The notes: generated from the sequence alone by a model not told the origin. Positions 41,101 through 55,600 are shown, counted from the first letter of the stretch. The stretch: DNA of 64,000 bases from Ectocarpus siliculosus (GCA_000310025.1 FN649748.1:1154010-1218009); one strand, 5' to 3'. Numbers and translations are program-made.

Positions 41101-42052
41101 GTCGGCGTAACGGCAGGGAACTGAAGTCGATGTACCCCGGTCCACCTCCTGGCCACCCGGTGGTAGCACCATCACCGTCGCCATCGGTGTCCTCGCTCCA
41201 TCTCCGAGGAGATGAGGAGTCTCTCATCCTTGGCCGGCGGAGAGACGTGGTTGACGGCAACGTTGGTCAAAGCAGTCGCGGGAACGGCTTCGGTGGTGGC
41301 GACGACAACAGGCGAGTCGGCGGTGGCTCCTGCCATCAGGACGAACGTGGGGTTTCTGGGGCGGCAGTTCCAGAAGAAGCAGCGGGAACCTGTTCCACTG
41401 TGTCTCCTCAAGAAGGCAATGAATCGTTGGAAAGCTACGGCTGTCAGGGGCTGAACGGCAACGACAGCACAACGGCGCGTGCCCTAGTCGACGACGATGA
41501 CATCGACAAGGAACTGAGCGGGTTTCATGTCACCGGTGGTGTGGGGACGGTCATCAAGGGAGAACAGAATTCTGACCAAGCCGAACCGAGAAAAGGTACA
41601 ACGTCGGCAGGAGCAGCAACCGGAACAGACTTAGAGACAGCAGCATCAGTGGGAGAGGGCGAAGATGCCCAGGAGGATGGCACTGGTTTCCTGAACGAGC
41701 CACCAACCGCGGCGGGATCAGCCGACAACGCTGCAGCGGAAGGCAAGAGAGGAATCGATGCAGACTGCGTCTCCGAAGACACGCAGAATAGACGCTGGAG
41801 TGGAAACCATGGTGTCCCCCGTGATGTGCCGGGTAGCAGCAGCTATCGCCGCGCTAGGCCAGTTTTAATGACCAGCGGTGGGGGATTGGGGGGGAACGGC
41901 GGAGGAGCAGCTGCGATCGAAGGCGACGACATCGCCCCAAGACACGGTGGGCACAGTTGTTGCAGTAACTCGAGCACCGGGAGTGAGCTCACGCTTGGAA
42001 GGCCGGATCCTTCGTCGGTACACTGGAAATTCTCGAGGCGCCTCCTGCAAAC
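38200..42052 (+). CDS. Probable 5' exons of the large LRR gene (N-terminal non-LRR region)
   Basis: Supported exons are about 38200-38532, 38642-38784, 39331-39432, 39921 to about 40141, about 40538-40593 and 41117-42052. The 38784/39331, 39432/39921 and 40593/41117 joins keep phase, as does the join from 42052 across the gap to 43696. The exon near 40141 has no clean consensus donor. The encoded protein is hydrophilic. It has basic Trp-containing helices (ARRQSKWKRSFEVALDRWQQ), then a roughly 310-residue acidic, Gly/Ser-rich, probably disordered region. I recognise no domain. It could be a separate gene. The in-phase join into the LRR exon and the absence of a stop argue for one gene. The true start codon is not located. 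Confidence 0.5.
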
Positions 42053-42148
42053 GTAAGCACGCCGTTGAGAACACTGGCTTGAGGAAAGTGCGGGGGTTAG
42101 AGAAGGTAGTGGTGCGACGAGGAATACCCCCCCCCCCCCCCCCCCCCC

Positions 42149-42733
42149 NNNNNNNNNNNNNNNNNNNNNNNNNNNNNNNNNNNNNNNNNNNNNNNNNNNN
42201 NNNNNNNNNNNNNNNNNNNNNNNNNNNNNNNNNNNNNNNNNNNNNNNNNNNNNNNNNNNNNNNNNNNNNNNNNNNNNNNNNNNNNNNNNNNNNNNNNNNN
42301 NNNNNNNNNNNNNNNNNNNNNNNNNNNNNNNNNNNNNNNNNNNNNNNNNNNNNNNNNNNNNNNNNNNNNNNNNNNNNNNNNNNNNNNNNNNNNNNNNNNN
42401 NNNNNNNNNNNNNNNNNNNNNNNNNNNNNNNNNNNNNNNNNNNNNNNNNNNNNNNNNNNNNNNNNNNNNNNNNNNNNNNNNNNNNNNNNNNNNNNNNNNN
42501 NNNNNNNNNNNNNNNNNNNNNNNNNNNNNNNNNNNNNNNNNNNNNNNNNNNNNNNNNNNNNNNNNNNNNNNNNNNNNNNNNNNNNNNNNNNNNNNNNNNN
42601 NNNNNNNNNNNNNNNNNNNNNNNNNNNNNNNNNNNNNNNNNNNNNNNNNNNNNNNNNNNNNNNNNNNNNNNNNNNNNNNNNNNNNNNNNNNNNNNNNNNN
42701 NNNNNNNNNNNNNNNNNNNNNNNNNNNNNNNNN
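42149..42733. other. Assembly gap of 585 unknown bases
   Basis: A run of N inside the intron between 42052 and 43696 of the LRR gene. It starts after a poly-C run (42127-42148). It ends in a G/C-inflated copy of repeat family C, so the gap probably arises from failure to sequence or assemble tandem copies of that repeat. Confidence 1.
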
Positions 42734-43530
42734 ACCAGGAGGCGGCTCCCCCTTCATGGGCCTCCCAAAATCCCCCAGGGCGTTTCGCGTTGGGTGATGT
42801 GAGACCCGGGTCCGGGGAAACCCGGGGGGGCTCCGCCCCGGTTTTGTGGGGATGGGGGGCCAAGGCCCAAACGATTCGGGCATCCAGGATTAGGAGTCCC
42901 CCCCCCCCCCCCCTCTCCCCCCCCCGGTGTTTGCCATCGGGGTTGGGTTTTCGTCGCTTGGCAACGACGCTGTAAAACAAGCCGCCGCCCCCGGCGTTTG
43001 CCATCGGGATTGGGTTTTCGTCGCTTGGCAACGACGTTGTAAAACAAGCCAATTCACCTCGTGAACTCGGCTACCAGGTTACCGTCTTTTTTTGTACCTC
43101 TGGTTTTTTTTTTGGCGGTAACCATAATGGTGGTCGAGTAGATCATGTTGTGCGGGGTCGAGAAACCTCACTCCGCGCAAGGGGGATGATCGCACCACGT
43201 TGTGTTAAAATGATCAAGCATCGTCGAGGCAGCTACACAGTGCTTACAACTGTCTCTGGAAGTGAAAGCACCAGAAAATAAATTAAGTCATACGCAGCCG
43301 TCATCCGTACGCAAGGAAGTAAGCACAAGATGCCGAACACCCTTAGCAGGATGCAGCTCACCCTTCATGCGACCCGCCGAATACCTCACGGTGCTTCGCG
43401 CTTGGTGATGTGAGAGCCTGGTCCGGTGAGAACCCGGCGTGCTCCGTCCCGGCTTTGTAGGGATGCGAGGTCAATGGTCTAACGACTACGGCATGCACGA
43501 CTATGAGTACACCCCCCCCCCCCCCCCCCT
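42734..43530 (-). repeat. Dispersed element family C, copy 2, plus part of a third copy at the gap edge
   Basis: 43060-43530 is the reverse complement of the body of the element at 18573-19020. It is followed leftward by two hairpin tail units (about 42930-43050) containing cgtcgcttggcaacgacg. To the left again, 42734-42905 matches the end of the body a second time (compare 43370-43515) but with many extra G and C bases. Poly-C runs separate the parts. At least two copies therefore lie in tandem and run into the gap. Confidence 0.75.
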
Positions 43531-43695
43531 CTCTTTCTCTCCCTCTCTATCTCGATTGCGCGTGCCCACACACACGCACACACGCACACGCTTACTCTCC
43601 CAAGGTCGTCCGTAAGTTTCTCCCCGCCCCTAAAATCTAGCCTGTTCCCGCACTCTGACCCGAAGACCCAAAAACCCAACCGTGTGTACGCACAG

Positions 43696-46600
43696 TCGGA
43701 CGACTCCGATGGCGTTGACGGAGACTGTCGAGGGAGGAGTCGAGCTGTCCCTGCCGCATCAGTCCCTCGGCAACACCTACATCGAGCTCATCTCGGAGGT
43801 GGTCAAGGACCTTCCGGGGGTGACACGTCTTAACCTACGGGACAACCGCCTCACGGACGTCGGCGTGCAGGAGATCGTGGAGGCGATATGCGGCATGGAT
43901 GGACACAGAGGGATTCAGGTAAAGCCGTGTCCGGGCTCAAGGGCGGTGTGTTTGTCTGTAGCCCGGGCAGAACTCGCCGGATGAGGGTGTGTGTGGTGGG
44001 GATAATATCGAAGTTGTCAATGCGTCCGATCGGCTCATGAACCCTCCTGTTCGACTGTGCATTCCCGGTGGGTGTGCGCTCCTGAAGTGATGTCCTGGCT
44101 AGGGCCCAAACATGCCGTTTGACTCGGAAATGCTCGGTGCCCTCTCAGAGTGGGGTGCTACCTCTGCTATTCCGGTATGGACAAGTTGATGGACGGTTTA
44201 TCGAGCCTCTCCCATGCTGATGCCATGAAATAAGCGGCACATGACCTAACGACCAACTGCACACTTGAACAGCAACCACAGCAACAACACAAAACCTTCT
44301 GCAGGTCCTGGACCTCTCCGAAAACAAGCTGGACACCGTCTCGGCCCAATCTCTGTGTGCCTTCCTCAAGAGCCCTACGTGCTGCCTCAGAGAGATCCTG
44401 CTTGCCAAGGCCGACATCGACGACGGAGAGACTGCCATCGTGATGGAGGTACAATAATCAGCACAAATTATTATCTATTGAAGGGCGGAAAAAGGTTCAA
44501 GTAGGGTGCCGTTCAGTCGTCAATTACAGATATAATCAGTGCAGCACAGCAGCAACGATTCGTAATCCATTTGTTACTTCCGAAACACAACAGAACTGAG
44601 AATCACAGCCAATTGTTTGCTTGCGACCGCAAAAGAAAACACTCTCTACAGAAGACGCTAGGTTGTTGTTTCGTCCGACAGTTTTCCCATGCGCTTTGCC
44701 AGCGCATCTATTGCACGCGGTGACAGGCCATGAGATCGTTTCTCGTTATCCGTGAACATCCTTCTGGCGTCGATGTTGGAATTTAGTATTCATGATGAAA
44801 ATCAGCCACCTGAACTCAAGCAAGTACGCCCTTGTGAGGGTGCAAAAGCATGGAGTTGAGCTCGATGGGCCGTGTGGGAGCGGTAATTCTCTTACTTCCA
44901 CATGGTGCTCGTTGAGCAACGGCTATCTCTCCCGGAATTCGATTGCTCACTGCATAGGCGATGCAACACAACCATTCTGTGAGGCACCTCGACTTCAGCG
45001 ACAACTCGATCGGAGGGGGATACGAGAAGACGCAGATTTCGGGCGGTCCAACCACGGGCGGTGCTTCCATAGCGCTCGCCCTCGGCGTGAACGCCACGAT
45101 TCGACGAATCAATCTGCAGTGGAACCTTCTTGGCTCAAAGGTGAAAGGTTTCACACAATTGAAAAATATCCCCCGCGCAACTTCTTCGTCCCTAATCCAT
45201 CGGACCAACACCGACGTACGTAATTAGCAATAGGGGATAGGTAAAGAATGGATGGTGCACTACTTCGCTTCACAAACACGAACTGTGTCGGAAGAGGTTC
45301 GACGTGCATAGCTGTGCCCGTACAGCGCCGATCTGCACAAAAACCTGCTCGACTCGTGCTTTTAGATAAAAAAAGATTGGTACGTTAAAAAAAAAACGTG
45401 GCCCTTCATTTGTTGAAGGAAAGGTGCAAATGGAAAATGGTTTGGGAATTATCGATGTACAGAGGTCGGCCAACCTAGTCCTAAGCAAGCACCGCGTATT
45501 ATTACCGATTCCAACCTTAGTCTCCGACTACGTGCGGGCGTTTCTCCTCTACTGCATACCAATATAGAGTGGAATTCTGCTCGGCAGCGCACTTGCTCAG
45601 AACCACACCTTGGAATACCTGGATGTATCGTACAACGCATTGGGAAGCGAGGGGGCGCAAGCCATAGGGACGGCTTTGGCGGTGAGACGTTGCGTTCTTG
45701 GGCCGCGATTGTAAGTTTTAGATTATGGGTCTATTTACGTCGAAATAAAAACCGTCGTCGGTTGTCACTGTGATTTCGCATCCTTTTGAGACAGACGAGG
45801 ACAGTGTACATCCATTGTCGTACATCATTGCGGGTTGTTTGGTGTGGGAAGGACCAATGTGCCTCGTAATAAATGCTGATTCCCCTGGCTCAAGGCCGAT
45901 AGGCTGTAGATTGTCTAATTAAAGCGCAGTGTAGAGACGTGCTCACACAAGACGCGCTTCGAAACTGATAGGTAAACGATGGGCTGGTGTGCCTGGACCT
46001 AAGTTACAACGAGATCTCCCCGAGAGGCGCTCTCGTCATCGCGCAGGCGCTGGAGAACAATGACCGCCTCGAAGTTTTGCGCTTGGACGGCAACAGGTGT
46101 GTGTGTGTGTGTGTGTCTTTATTATTAGCATCGACCGCGCTAACCGGCTGACCAATGAAAGGACTTCAGTCTTAGTGCGGTTGAAAACACAAAACACTTC
46201 TATCTGCCATGGACTGGGACCCCGTGAGGGGGCAGCATGGCGGAGGCTAAACTGTGTGTGTGCGTGTGTGTGCGTGCGTAATTGTGCCGTGCAATATGTC
46301 CCTTTGACGAGCCTTTTCCGATACTTTGAGCACGAAGAATATTTTTTCAAGGAAACCTTTCAGAGACCTGTTTAGCAAGGACTCAGCCCCCTTGCGGGAA
46401 GCACAGGTAAGGCATGATGGAGGTGGGGCAAGGGCGTCTTTGGGGAAGTGTGGCAGCAACCGGTTTCATTACCTCACGCCGAACATCGGTAGATTGGGTG
46501 CCCTGCAAGCCATACGCATTCAACACCGAAAACTCGCGTACAGCACCCCTCAGCGCGATTGCCTCCTTGTGATACATGGCCGTGCCAACCACCCATCGAC

Positions 46601-49600
46601 CACCGTCAATTGGTTCGTTTACTTGAAGGAGCGGAACGGAGACCTGTTTGATTGGTGCGCTTGCAGCCACACACCCACCCGCCGGACAAGCCGGTGTTTA
46701 AACGTGAACCCTGCCAGCATGACCATCAAACTATCGCTGTGACAATTTTGATGTCGCCACCACAGCATCGGCTTTGACGGGGGTCGCACCCTCGTTCGAA
46801 GCCTGAACTACTGGACGCTGTCACGGACTCTAGGGCTGAAGAACTGCATGCTAGAAAGCCGGGCGAGGGTGGGGGACTGCTTCGACCCAGTCTTTCCTAC
46901 AGGAAAGTGAGTTGATGTCACCACCCCAAACCCACGTATCGTCGATGCATTCTTGGGGCAAGCAGCACTGCCTGCCCTCCTGGGTATATGTTGCCCAGGC
47001 TTGGTCTGATTTTCACACAATACAGACGTGCATTAGTGACAAACCCCACCTGTCCCAGACGTGCAGCGCCTATTCGTGGGGATGTATTGTTCAACTGCGT
47101 GCTCATCATCATATACTTTTCGCCAAACGTGTTATATAAAATGGACCTATCCCCCCGTATCACATCCGAGACATGAGCCATTGTCAATCCTACAAGCCCT
47201 GTTGTTTGCTTCTGTTTCTTCCAACGGCTGGTTTGGTCGACCCCGGCGGCACGCAGATACTCGTTGGATTGCTCCAAGCCCTACCAAAAGGCTGTGGCCT
47301 TCGAACTTCTAAGGATTGCGAGCACGCGGCCGGGTAGTTCTGTGAGGTACGTAATGGCTGGTTAGTCCTAGTTCAGAATAAATCCATTCTTGCGAGGCCT
47401 TAACTAGTTGCCGTGGATATCATGAGGGTGTTGGCGAGCCACGTTGCTGGGAAAGCTTCGAGGTGGCAACGGCAAGGCTGGGCGCCGGTCTTGACGGGGC
47501 TTGTAATGCACAGTAGATAGCCTGCGCCAACGGGGTACGGTACATTTCGAACCCTGAGGTCTTCACCTGCAAGAGGTACGGAATCTTCGATACAAGCTTT
47601 CGCTCGATGCAAGTGAACCTACATAGTTACGGAATGCATCGTCGCGCGATTGAGGCTCGATGTTCAGATGAAAATCTTGGGTGGGAGGATGACAAGCTTC
47701 ATGTTCTGCGGCAGAAGCCATCATGGCGTTCGTATGGATAATGAAGTCAGCAAGAACCGCATTGCCACCGTAAACTGAACCGATGTGCAGACCTAGAGAC
47801 TTTCTTACCAATTCCTTCCGGTCTTAGTTCTCGGAACACTATCTGCCGGTCGTTGGAGTGGGCACGGAAGAATCCGCCCAGAATGTTGTACTCCCAGCTG
47901 TTTCGAAAAAGGGAAGAGGGAAGAGTCTGCGCTGGATGAGATTATCGATACATTCGATATTCTTGAACACGGTAGAGAGTCACACTCGTGCCGATTACCT
48001 GACAGACCCTCAGGTCGTTGGCCGTGAGCTCGAGATGAAGCGCAAAGTCGTTCTCCTCTGTTGAACTCCATTTTTCATCCGATTGACGTACTCTCTGAAA
48101 TAATTGTATCGCTTAAGTCCCCTCCGGTTCTGTACATTCCTCACTCTTCGGGGGGGCCTGGGGCGGGTGATTCCTCGCATACCCGGATGCTTCGACTCCA
48201 CGATTGTTTCGGCACAAGATCCCTCGTGGTTAGAGACCATCCATCAGACAAGAAGGGGGTGGACGTGAGAGTCGTTAGGCCCGGCGATGGAATCGGGCTG
48301 TGGAAAATGCTCGGTCAACAACAAGAGGGCCGCCGGGAAGATAGGTGTGCACCCGCGTTTGGGTAATGTTGGGGTAGGCGGAGACATTGTAACGAGTAGG
48401 CTTATCTAAGTCGGACAGGCTGTAACTATGGACGATTTCACCACAGAAAGGGCTCCGGTGCACGGAAAAGCGAAACGTCGGCGATAACCCTTCCCCCGCC
48501 AAGGCGCGGCTTTGACCTGCTCCACGGCGTCGAAGTTCGTTTTCAAGAGGCTGTAAGCTAAGCCACACTTTTTTGTGTATCGCAGACACAGTCCCCGCTC
48601 CCACCAGTTTATGCTGTACTGGTGCTAGCGATATCCGGGCAGTTCCCGATGCAACGGTTAGCGCATCATCAGACTCGTACGCCAGAGAGACATGAACCAT
48701 GCACTTGATATTTCGAATTCTTGGCGACACCCTCCACCGCCGTGCTTACGCCCTCCATAAGACTTGCAGCAGCCGCCGCACCTTGGCATTTCCAGCTGCG
48801 TGTCGAGGAATAGCAGCTGCAAGAAACGCAGTGCTACAGGTCGACAGTGGACAGCGACGTAGTCAGCGTTTCGGTTGGCTCCAAGAGCCGGTAGACCAAG
48901 CATATGTCAACGTCAACCGCACCCCCTCCCCTTGGCATTACTTGCTCCAAACTACTGTAGTTGCCTCCGTAGACGTACAACCTATGGGATATATGTCCGG
49001 GTGTCACTGCACCAATTCGCGGTGCCCCTATCTTCTGTCTTCCCACCAGCGTGTTGTGCAATGTCGATGACTCCTGATGGTTCTTCTGTTGCCTCGAGCA
49101 CATATTCTGCTGTGCTGCCCGCTCCCCCACAAAAACAAACTGCAACAGGATGCGCCCCCTCTCCCGGAATGGTATTTTGAAGACTCCGGGTGCGTCCTCG
49201 CAGACTAGGTCTCACACGAGAAGCTAGGTGTATCTCATCAAGTCCATTGTCGGGGGCCTATCCGATGAACAGTCTTGGGTCAGCCGCCGCACAACTGTCT
49301 TTGTCATCTTGATGCTTTGTGCAAACAGCGAGATATCACCTCGGGAGATGCGCAGCAGGCATGGCCCCACGCTTCCTTTCGCCACCATGGACGCCATTGA
49401 GTGGCGGTTTGCGCTCAAAGAAGCCTGGGTGATAGACGCCACCACTGGAGACCACTTCTATCCTCCAGACACGGTAGGTCGGTGGGTGGGTGGGCTGGCT
49501 GACAACATCGTGTTTGGAGCTTTCTCTCCCATTGAAGAATACGCTTAGACTGTACCCCTCCGCGACATATCCACCGCGGTTTCCCCTGATCCTCAACTCT

Positions 49601-52600
49601 TGTCCCTCCTGATCCTCAACATGTAGAGCGACGAGCTCCTTCCGCACCCGCATTCTCAACGTGTTGCTTCGTCGATCGGAGGTGCACAACGCTGCACGCA
49701 TTCTTATCTACCTCCTCCCTACGACCCCATAGAGAAAATAATGGTTAAGAGGCTGCATTGTGTGTCACCGGGGTATTGATCCCATCGACCAAAATCGTCG
49801 ACATGTCATGAGCAAGAGGGTTGAGAATAGACTCGACTCATCCGTCCTTCGTTTTCGCTGACAGAATACATCTTTGCAGCGCGGGACGAACAATTCGGCA
49901 TAGCTCCGTCTCGGCCATCTTTGCTGGCACTCGACCAGAGCTCGCACGCAATTCTAGTTGGTCCATCTTAGACGATCCCCTCAGATCAACTCTAAGTCAT
50001 ATCATTTCCTAAAAATGTTTCACTGAATATATAGTACCACTTAATATACGAAACAGCATGTCTCATTTGATTGCGGGAAAGGGGGGCAGTCTCGAAGGAG
50101 ACATTTTGGGGGAGGGAATTTGTTCGATCGAGAACCGACCAGAACAACAGAAATCCCCAATTTTGGTGTCCGTTGGCAACACAAGATCGTTGCCCGACGT
50201 TCCGTGTTGAACACAACCATGACCACAAACGATGACACAGGGATATCTAGAGGTGGATTTCCTGTGTCATTCCCTACCGCCCACCGGCTGGGCCCTGATC
50301 AACTCGAGCGGCATGCGGCACCTCCAAGCCCTAGCGGAGGGAGACGAGCAGTGCCGAGACCAACCCCTGCTTTACCTCAAGATGGCGTCAAAGGATCTCT
50401 TCTTTTCGACTCAACAGGTGAAAAACTATGGTGGGGGATATACGATTGAAACCACGCAGACACAACATTCAGGCTGTGGTGTACTTCGTGATTTTCAGGG
50501 AAAACCCGGGTGTTTGAGATTGTCATTCTATGGCCTACGTTTGAATACTCAAATAGGTTCCTGAATTCTGTCCTGAACCTGGTTGACAACCCTGTACTTC
50601 CTTGGATAGATATGGTACGGCGGTAAGAAAAGGAAGAAACTCTCCGTTTCTTGTGTTAAAAGGACTCGTGCCACCGCTCCAGCAGCCCCTCCCCCCCTTT
50701 CATGTCGGACGACCGCGCCTCCGGCAGGTAAACGAGGTCATCCGCAGCTGCAGCAAGAAGCTAAACTCGCTACAGGTGGGTGTCTTATTTTTCTTGGAGG
50801 GGTGATAAGTAGGCAGTGATACTGTGCGGGTTCGAAATTTTCTTGGTGGCGCCTTGGCACGTTTTGGCATTTAGTGTCAGACGTTGGAGATGAAGTAATT
50901 CGCGGTAGGGCTCATCGCGCTCATAACGATGGTAGCGCCTGTCCATGATGAGGAGCGATACCTATTGTTGTTGGTAGCAGCCACAATGAAGAGGAATAAC
51001 CGCGACGTTAGTCACGTACCATACCACCCAAGTTGACCTCGACCAACGTGGTTTGTGTATAAGCCCCAACAATTCATACCTCCAAGTTCACTGTCTCAGT
51101 CGTCCAGTTGCACTGCCAAACCCACTCAATCAACTCTCTCACTTGAAATGTGTTCGCACTTGTCCGTGCCGCTGCTATCGTTCAATGTTTCGATAACATC
51201 CGTCATTTCTTGTTCTGGGCTCATTATCAGGAAGCAATGGTCATAGAAATTGCAACCAGCATGTTGACTACACCTTCAACCTCTGCTGTATTCGATAGTT
51301 GACCACGTGTGCGATTTCCATGCTCATCAAAATGAACCTCCTGGGCGATGTCGAAACGAGGCGAATAATAGACGACAAGCTGCCAGCTTGTCGATTCTAC
51401 TCCGAAAACAAGAATTGTAGAGAAGAACGAGGAGAAAACCAAACAAGAATCCACGAGATCTAATGGAAAACACCTATTATCTACAACGTGAAAAGAGGTG
51501 AAAAAAAACAAACTATCGAACCGTCCAAAAAGGCCAGGGTATTGGTAACTTGGCATTTGGCTGTTTACGAAAAATAAAATAAAACATACGCCAGCATGTC
51601 ATTCGTTTCGACACGAAGGAACACGCATTCACTTACAGGCGCCCACACACAGCCTGTGGTTTATTTTCCAGCCATGCACATGCCTGTCATCCGTTCGTCG
51701 GCCCAACAGTATCTCATGCCCACTGACGCTGAGCAGGTGCAGGACCTGCTTGTGGCTTTAATACCGAGGCTGCAGAACTCTAGATGCCTTCAAGGCTTGC
51801 TGGAGATGCATCTCGAGCCCAAGCAAATCAATCTCGTTCAGGTGCAGTAGCTGTGTCTTCACAATTATCACAAAGCCAAACGCGATCCTACGCACTCGTA
51901 GTTGTAGTTTCGTGCGGATGCGGGTGGATTTGGTGATTGACAACGAAGGCTAGGGGTTTGTAAGCGAATCGCTCGTTGGTGGGCAGTCTTTGTGGTTGAG
52001 AAACCCGTGTATTCATTGACTGCTTTCGCTCGTGGCCCTGACTTCAGTGACAGAGGAATAGGCCGATCCTGGTTTGGGTTGTGTGTTCCCATGTACGCCA
52101 GTGGTCTTTGGGCACCGCAGTGGAAGATACAATTCTCAGAAGAGGGTAACCATCTGCAGGATATCATTCCTAGGGGTTGCGGACAATATATCTCGGTGGG
52201 GAATACGTTCAAAACGTGCCCGGAGTAAGCGCGTACCGTATGTGACAAAAGATAACACACCCCCTGGACCGATTTTCAAAGCTCGATTACTCCACGACGA
52301 AGAGGATGCATAAACGAAACAATACATTTTCGAAAACCTCTCGACGAGACGGTTCCAACGCCGCCATTTTCGGCGCTGTGACTCTTCCTGCTGTTGAGAA
52401 ATCGAGCTTTGAAAATCGGCCCAGGGGGTGTGTTATCTTGTGTCATATACGGTATGCTGAAGGGAAGTGCTGGGCACCGGTGCGGAGGGTGGCGAGGAGC
52501 ATGACTCAATATCGCCTTCTTTCCCGTCGTATGTCGTTCTTCAGCGAATCTTTGGGCACGCATTTGCCGCTTTCACCGATTGTGTCGGCGGGCACTACAG

Positions 52601-55600
52601 CTTAGATCTGAGCAGGGAGCTGGACAGAGAAGCGGCGATGAGACTTTCGGAGTGGGGGCATCTTGACCAGATGTGCCTGAGGTGCGCGGCTTGCCATGTC
52701 GTTCAAAAATAGACGTATGGTAGTGAAACTTCATTGTTTGGTCTTGGTGCCGACAGCCTCACTCGAGGATACGTTGTTTCAGGGGACGTTCGTCGATGGT
52801 CGTTCTGGTGTGGATCTGCATTGCTCTACTCGGTTGATGAGACCTCCACCCTGGCCCCCAATTCCTCAAATACTTCAAAGTACTTCGTATCGAGCGACAA
52901 TATTTGAGGGATACGCCGGATGACGGAACGAGTACAAATAATCCTTCCATCGTTTTCCTCATCCCTGCCCCCTGTCCTGTTCTTCCAACAAATATTCTTA
53001 AACCCTAAGGGCGCTGAGTGGCTGGACGGCTGAATCGGGTGGTACCTCACAGAAAGGGAGATGGAGTAGCTTCAGAAACGAGCGTTATCGCAAGCGACCC
53101 TTCACCAGGTACACGAGGCACACCTGCCGGCCCGTGTTCCTCGATTTTCGCTGTATTTCGATCGCACACTTGTGGTTGAATGATCTGGCTGGAAACCACG
53201 TAATCGGCCAAGCCCTAGGTTGCGGGTTCGACGCTGTCCGGAGAGAAGAAAACTCGCAACGTCGTAGTGAAACGCGCGTAGTTACGGGTACGCCCACCAA
53301 TGAGGGAAGCGACTGCTGAACCCTTCTCGCGCCAACAATCGAATGTAAGCACTGACAGAGGAAAGGGAAAGGTGGTCTTCCTCTTGTGCCACCCTCGTCT
53401 GGTGCGCCAAACATGTTCCAAAAGGTTCGACGGCAGCTCAGGATGACTAGAATCCAAAAGAAAAAGTCCTGGGTGTAGAGCAAGACTGAGGTGGGAGCAC
53501 CGCCCGCCGTCGGCGATTCTCCAATTTGTTGGTTGTGCAGCCCTCTCGCCCCCTCTCCGAGCCACTGTCGGTCCACGACACTTACTCGACAAACCCATTC
53601 TACTACCGAAGAAACTCTTACCTGGGTTCCGCATGCATTGTCTGTCTCCTTTCCTCGGCGTTCCGGCCGCGAAAGAGGCCTCACAGAAGGATTCTTCAAA
53701 CTAGGCCTAACCGATCGTGTGCCCGGAGTCCTCGAGTTTGACTTTGTTTCAATCGCCAGGCCTCCCTTCGACACCCTGCCACTAGGACCTGCACAGTTTG
53801 ATCGGTAAGATGCGCTGTAGGCACAGAATACCACCGTCATAAGTTCGTAGCCTTTTTGAGGCTATTGCTTTCAGTTCCTTTCCGAAATCCTGTGTGGCGA
53901 CGTAGACCCGAACAATTACGTTTGGGGTGGCAAGGGAAGGATGGTAGAACCAGGCCCACGCGAGCCCCATGAAAACTAACAATAGTAGATACTTGCGATC
54001 TCTCCAAATATGTGCCCTCAGCGATGGGCAAGGACTCTCCGAGGTAGCCGTACATACGTTCAAGCAATACATCCGCCGTGCGGAACGGTAAAGCTGCAGG
54101 CCGCGTGAGGCACTCGTATCAGCCATACCCGACGCGCCTCCTCCACCTCGTTTCTCTTCCCCGCACTCCTTCGCCTCCCTGCTGTCTTTCATTCCTGAAA
54201 CCCACAAAGGTTTGTCACCGAGTGCGGCCTCGCTCGCTTGGTGCCTCGTCCTTCCCGTGTTTCGCAGCAGGAGCAGCAGAGGGGAGGCGGGGGCAACAGT
54301 GACGATAACAACGATCATGAATGTATCGTGAATGCGGTGCACGGGCTATCGTTGGGGGACGCCGTCCGTTTGAAACTGGTGCGAGTTGAGGGTCTATCGA
54401 AGAAAAATACCGCTACTTTTTCTTGTGGGGGGGCTGTGATTTCGATTGAAAAACTAATGCGTTAGAATGCTCGCTTGTAAACTGGAATCTAGGCTCACAC
54501 CAAACGTTTCTTCACTTCCACACTCGCCGATGCGGGCTTTCTTCCCCCAGACTGCATCAATACCCACTACTTGGTGATACGGCTTCCTTAGAACCAAAGC
54601 TTGGGGACAGTGGCGGCGAGTGGAAGAGTGAAAACCTTTGGATTGAGTCTGAACGTTGGCTCAGATACGGACCTGCTCAGAATAGATCTCGCCTCCAAGA
54701 CAACAGCCCCAGCAGCGGACCTGAATCTGCCGACGAACACGTGGCAGCTTCACAGCGTTCTACGTAGATACTAATGTCGCACTTCAGGCCGGAAACCCTC
54801 ACACCGGGAATGCCCTGTTCAGCTACCGTTTCTAGCTCGCCGGTGCATTTCCTCAGTCCAGAGGGAGGAAAGAAGGGGGTGGGGTTAGTCATGGCAGTAC
54901 TCACAGACTCAACACCTCTTCTGCGTGTCTCCCCACCACGCCCCTCCCCCGGAACGTAGCCCTAACGCTGTTGCAGTCGTAGAGTGTAATGCTTCGGGTG
55001 CGCTACCTGTTATTGCTGCCCGAAGCCTTTGCTCTGCCTTATCAAAAATCACTTCAAGAAGTAGGAAGAGCCCATTCGCCGAACGCAGCCAACCCACCCC
55101 CCGTTTCCCTGCATATTTCCTCCGTCACCAAATGCTCTCGGAAAACACGGAATGAAGTCGTCAGACACCAGTGAAAAGCTCCGCATATCGGCCGCTAACG
55201 CTGCATACAACATGGAGGTCGAGGCTAGCAGACTCGCGCAAATATCTTCGTCGGACTGCGAGTCGAATAGCGACGGCGACAGGAGCACGGCGTTGCCATC
55301 GCCGTTTTCATCTCCGCGGCAATCATCTGTGATTCCCCGGGCTTCATTCGCTCGCATCTGCGCGACCGGTGGTTCGCAAGAACAGCCCGCACAAACAAGA
55401 GTATCCCTTGCAACCGCCAAACACCGAGGCAGCAGCATTAGCGCTACCGCGAACGCTCCCGATGGAGCAGGGACTATGGCCGGAAGAGGGGGAAGCAAAG
55501 GGGATGCGTCAGCAGGCGAATCGCCGGCGGCAGCGCGGAGGCGGAGCTTGGCCGCCCAGCTGGCAAGGTACGCTACGGATCGCATCACTCGTATCTACAG

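Noticed and set aside
41843-43052. Open frames running across the run of N
   Set aside because: They exist only because N blocks contain no stop codons; the flanks are repeat sequence.
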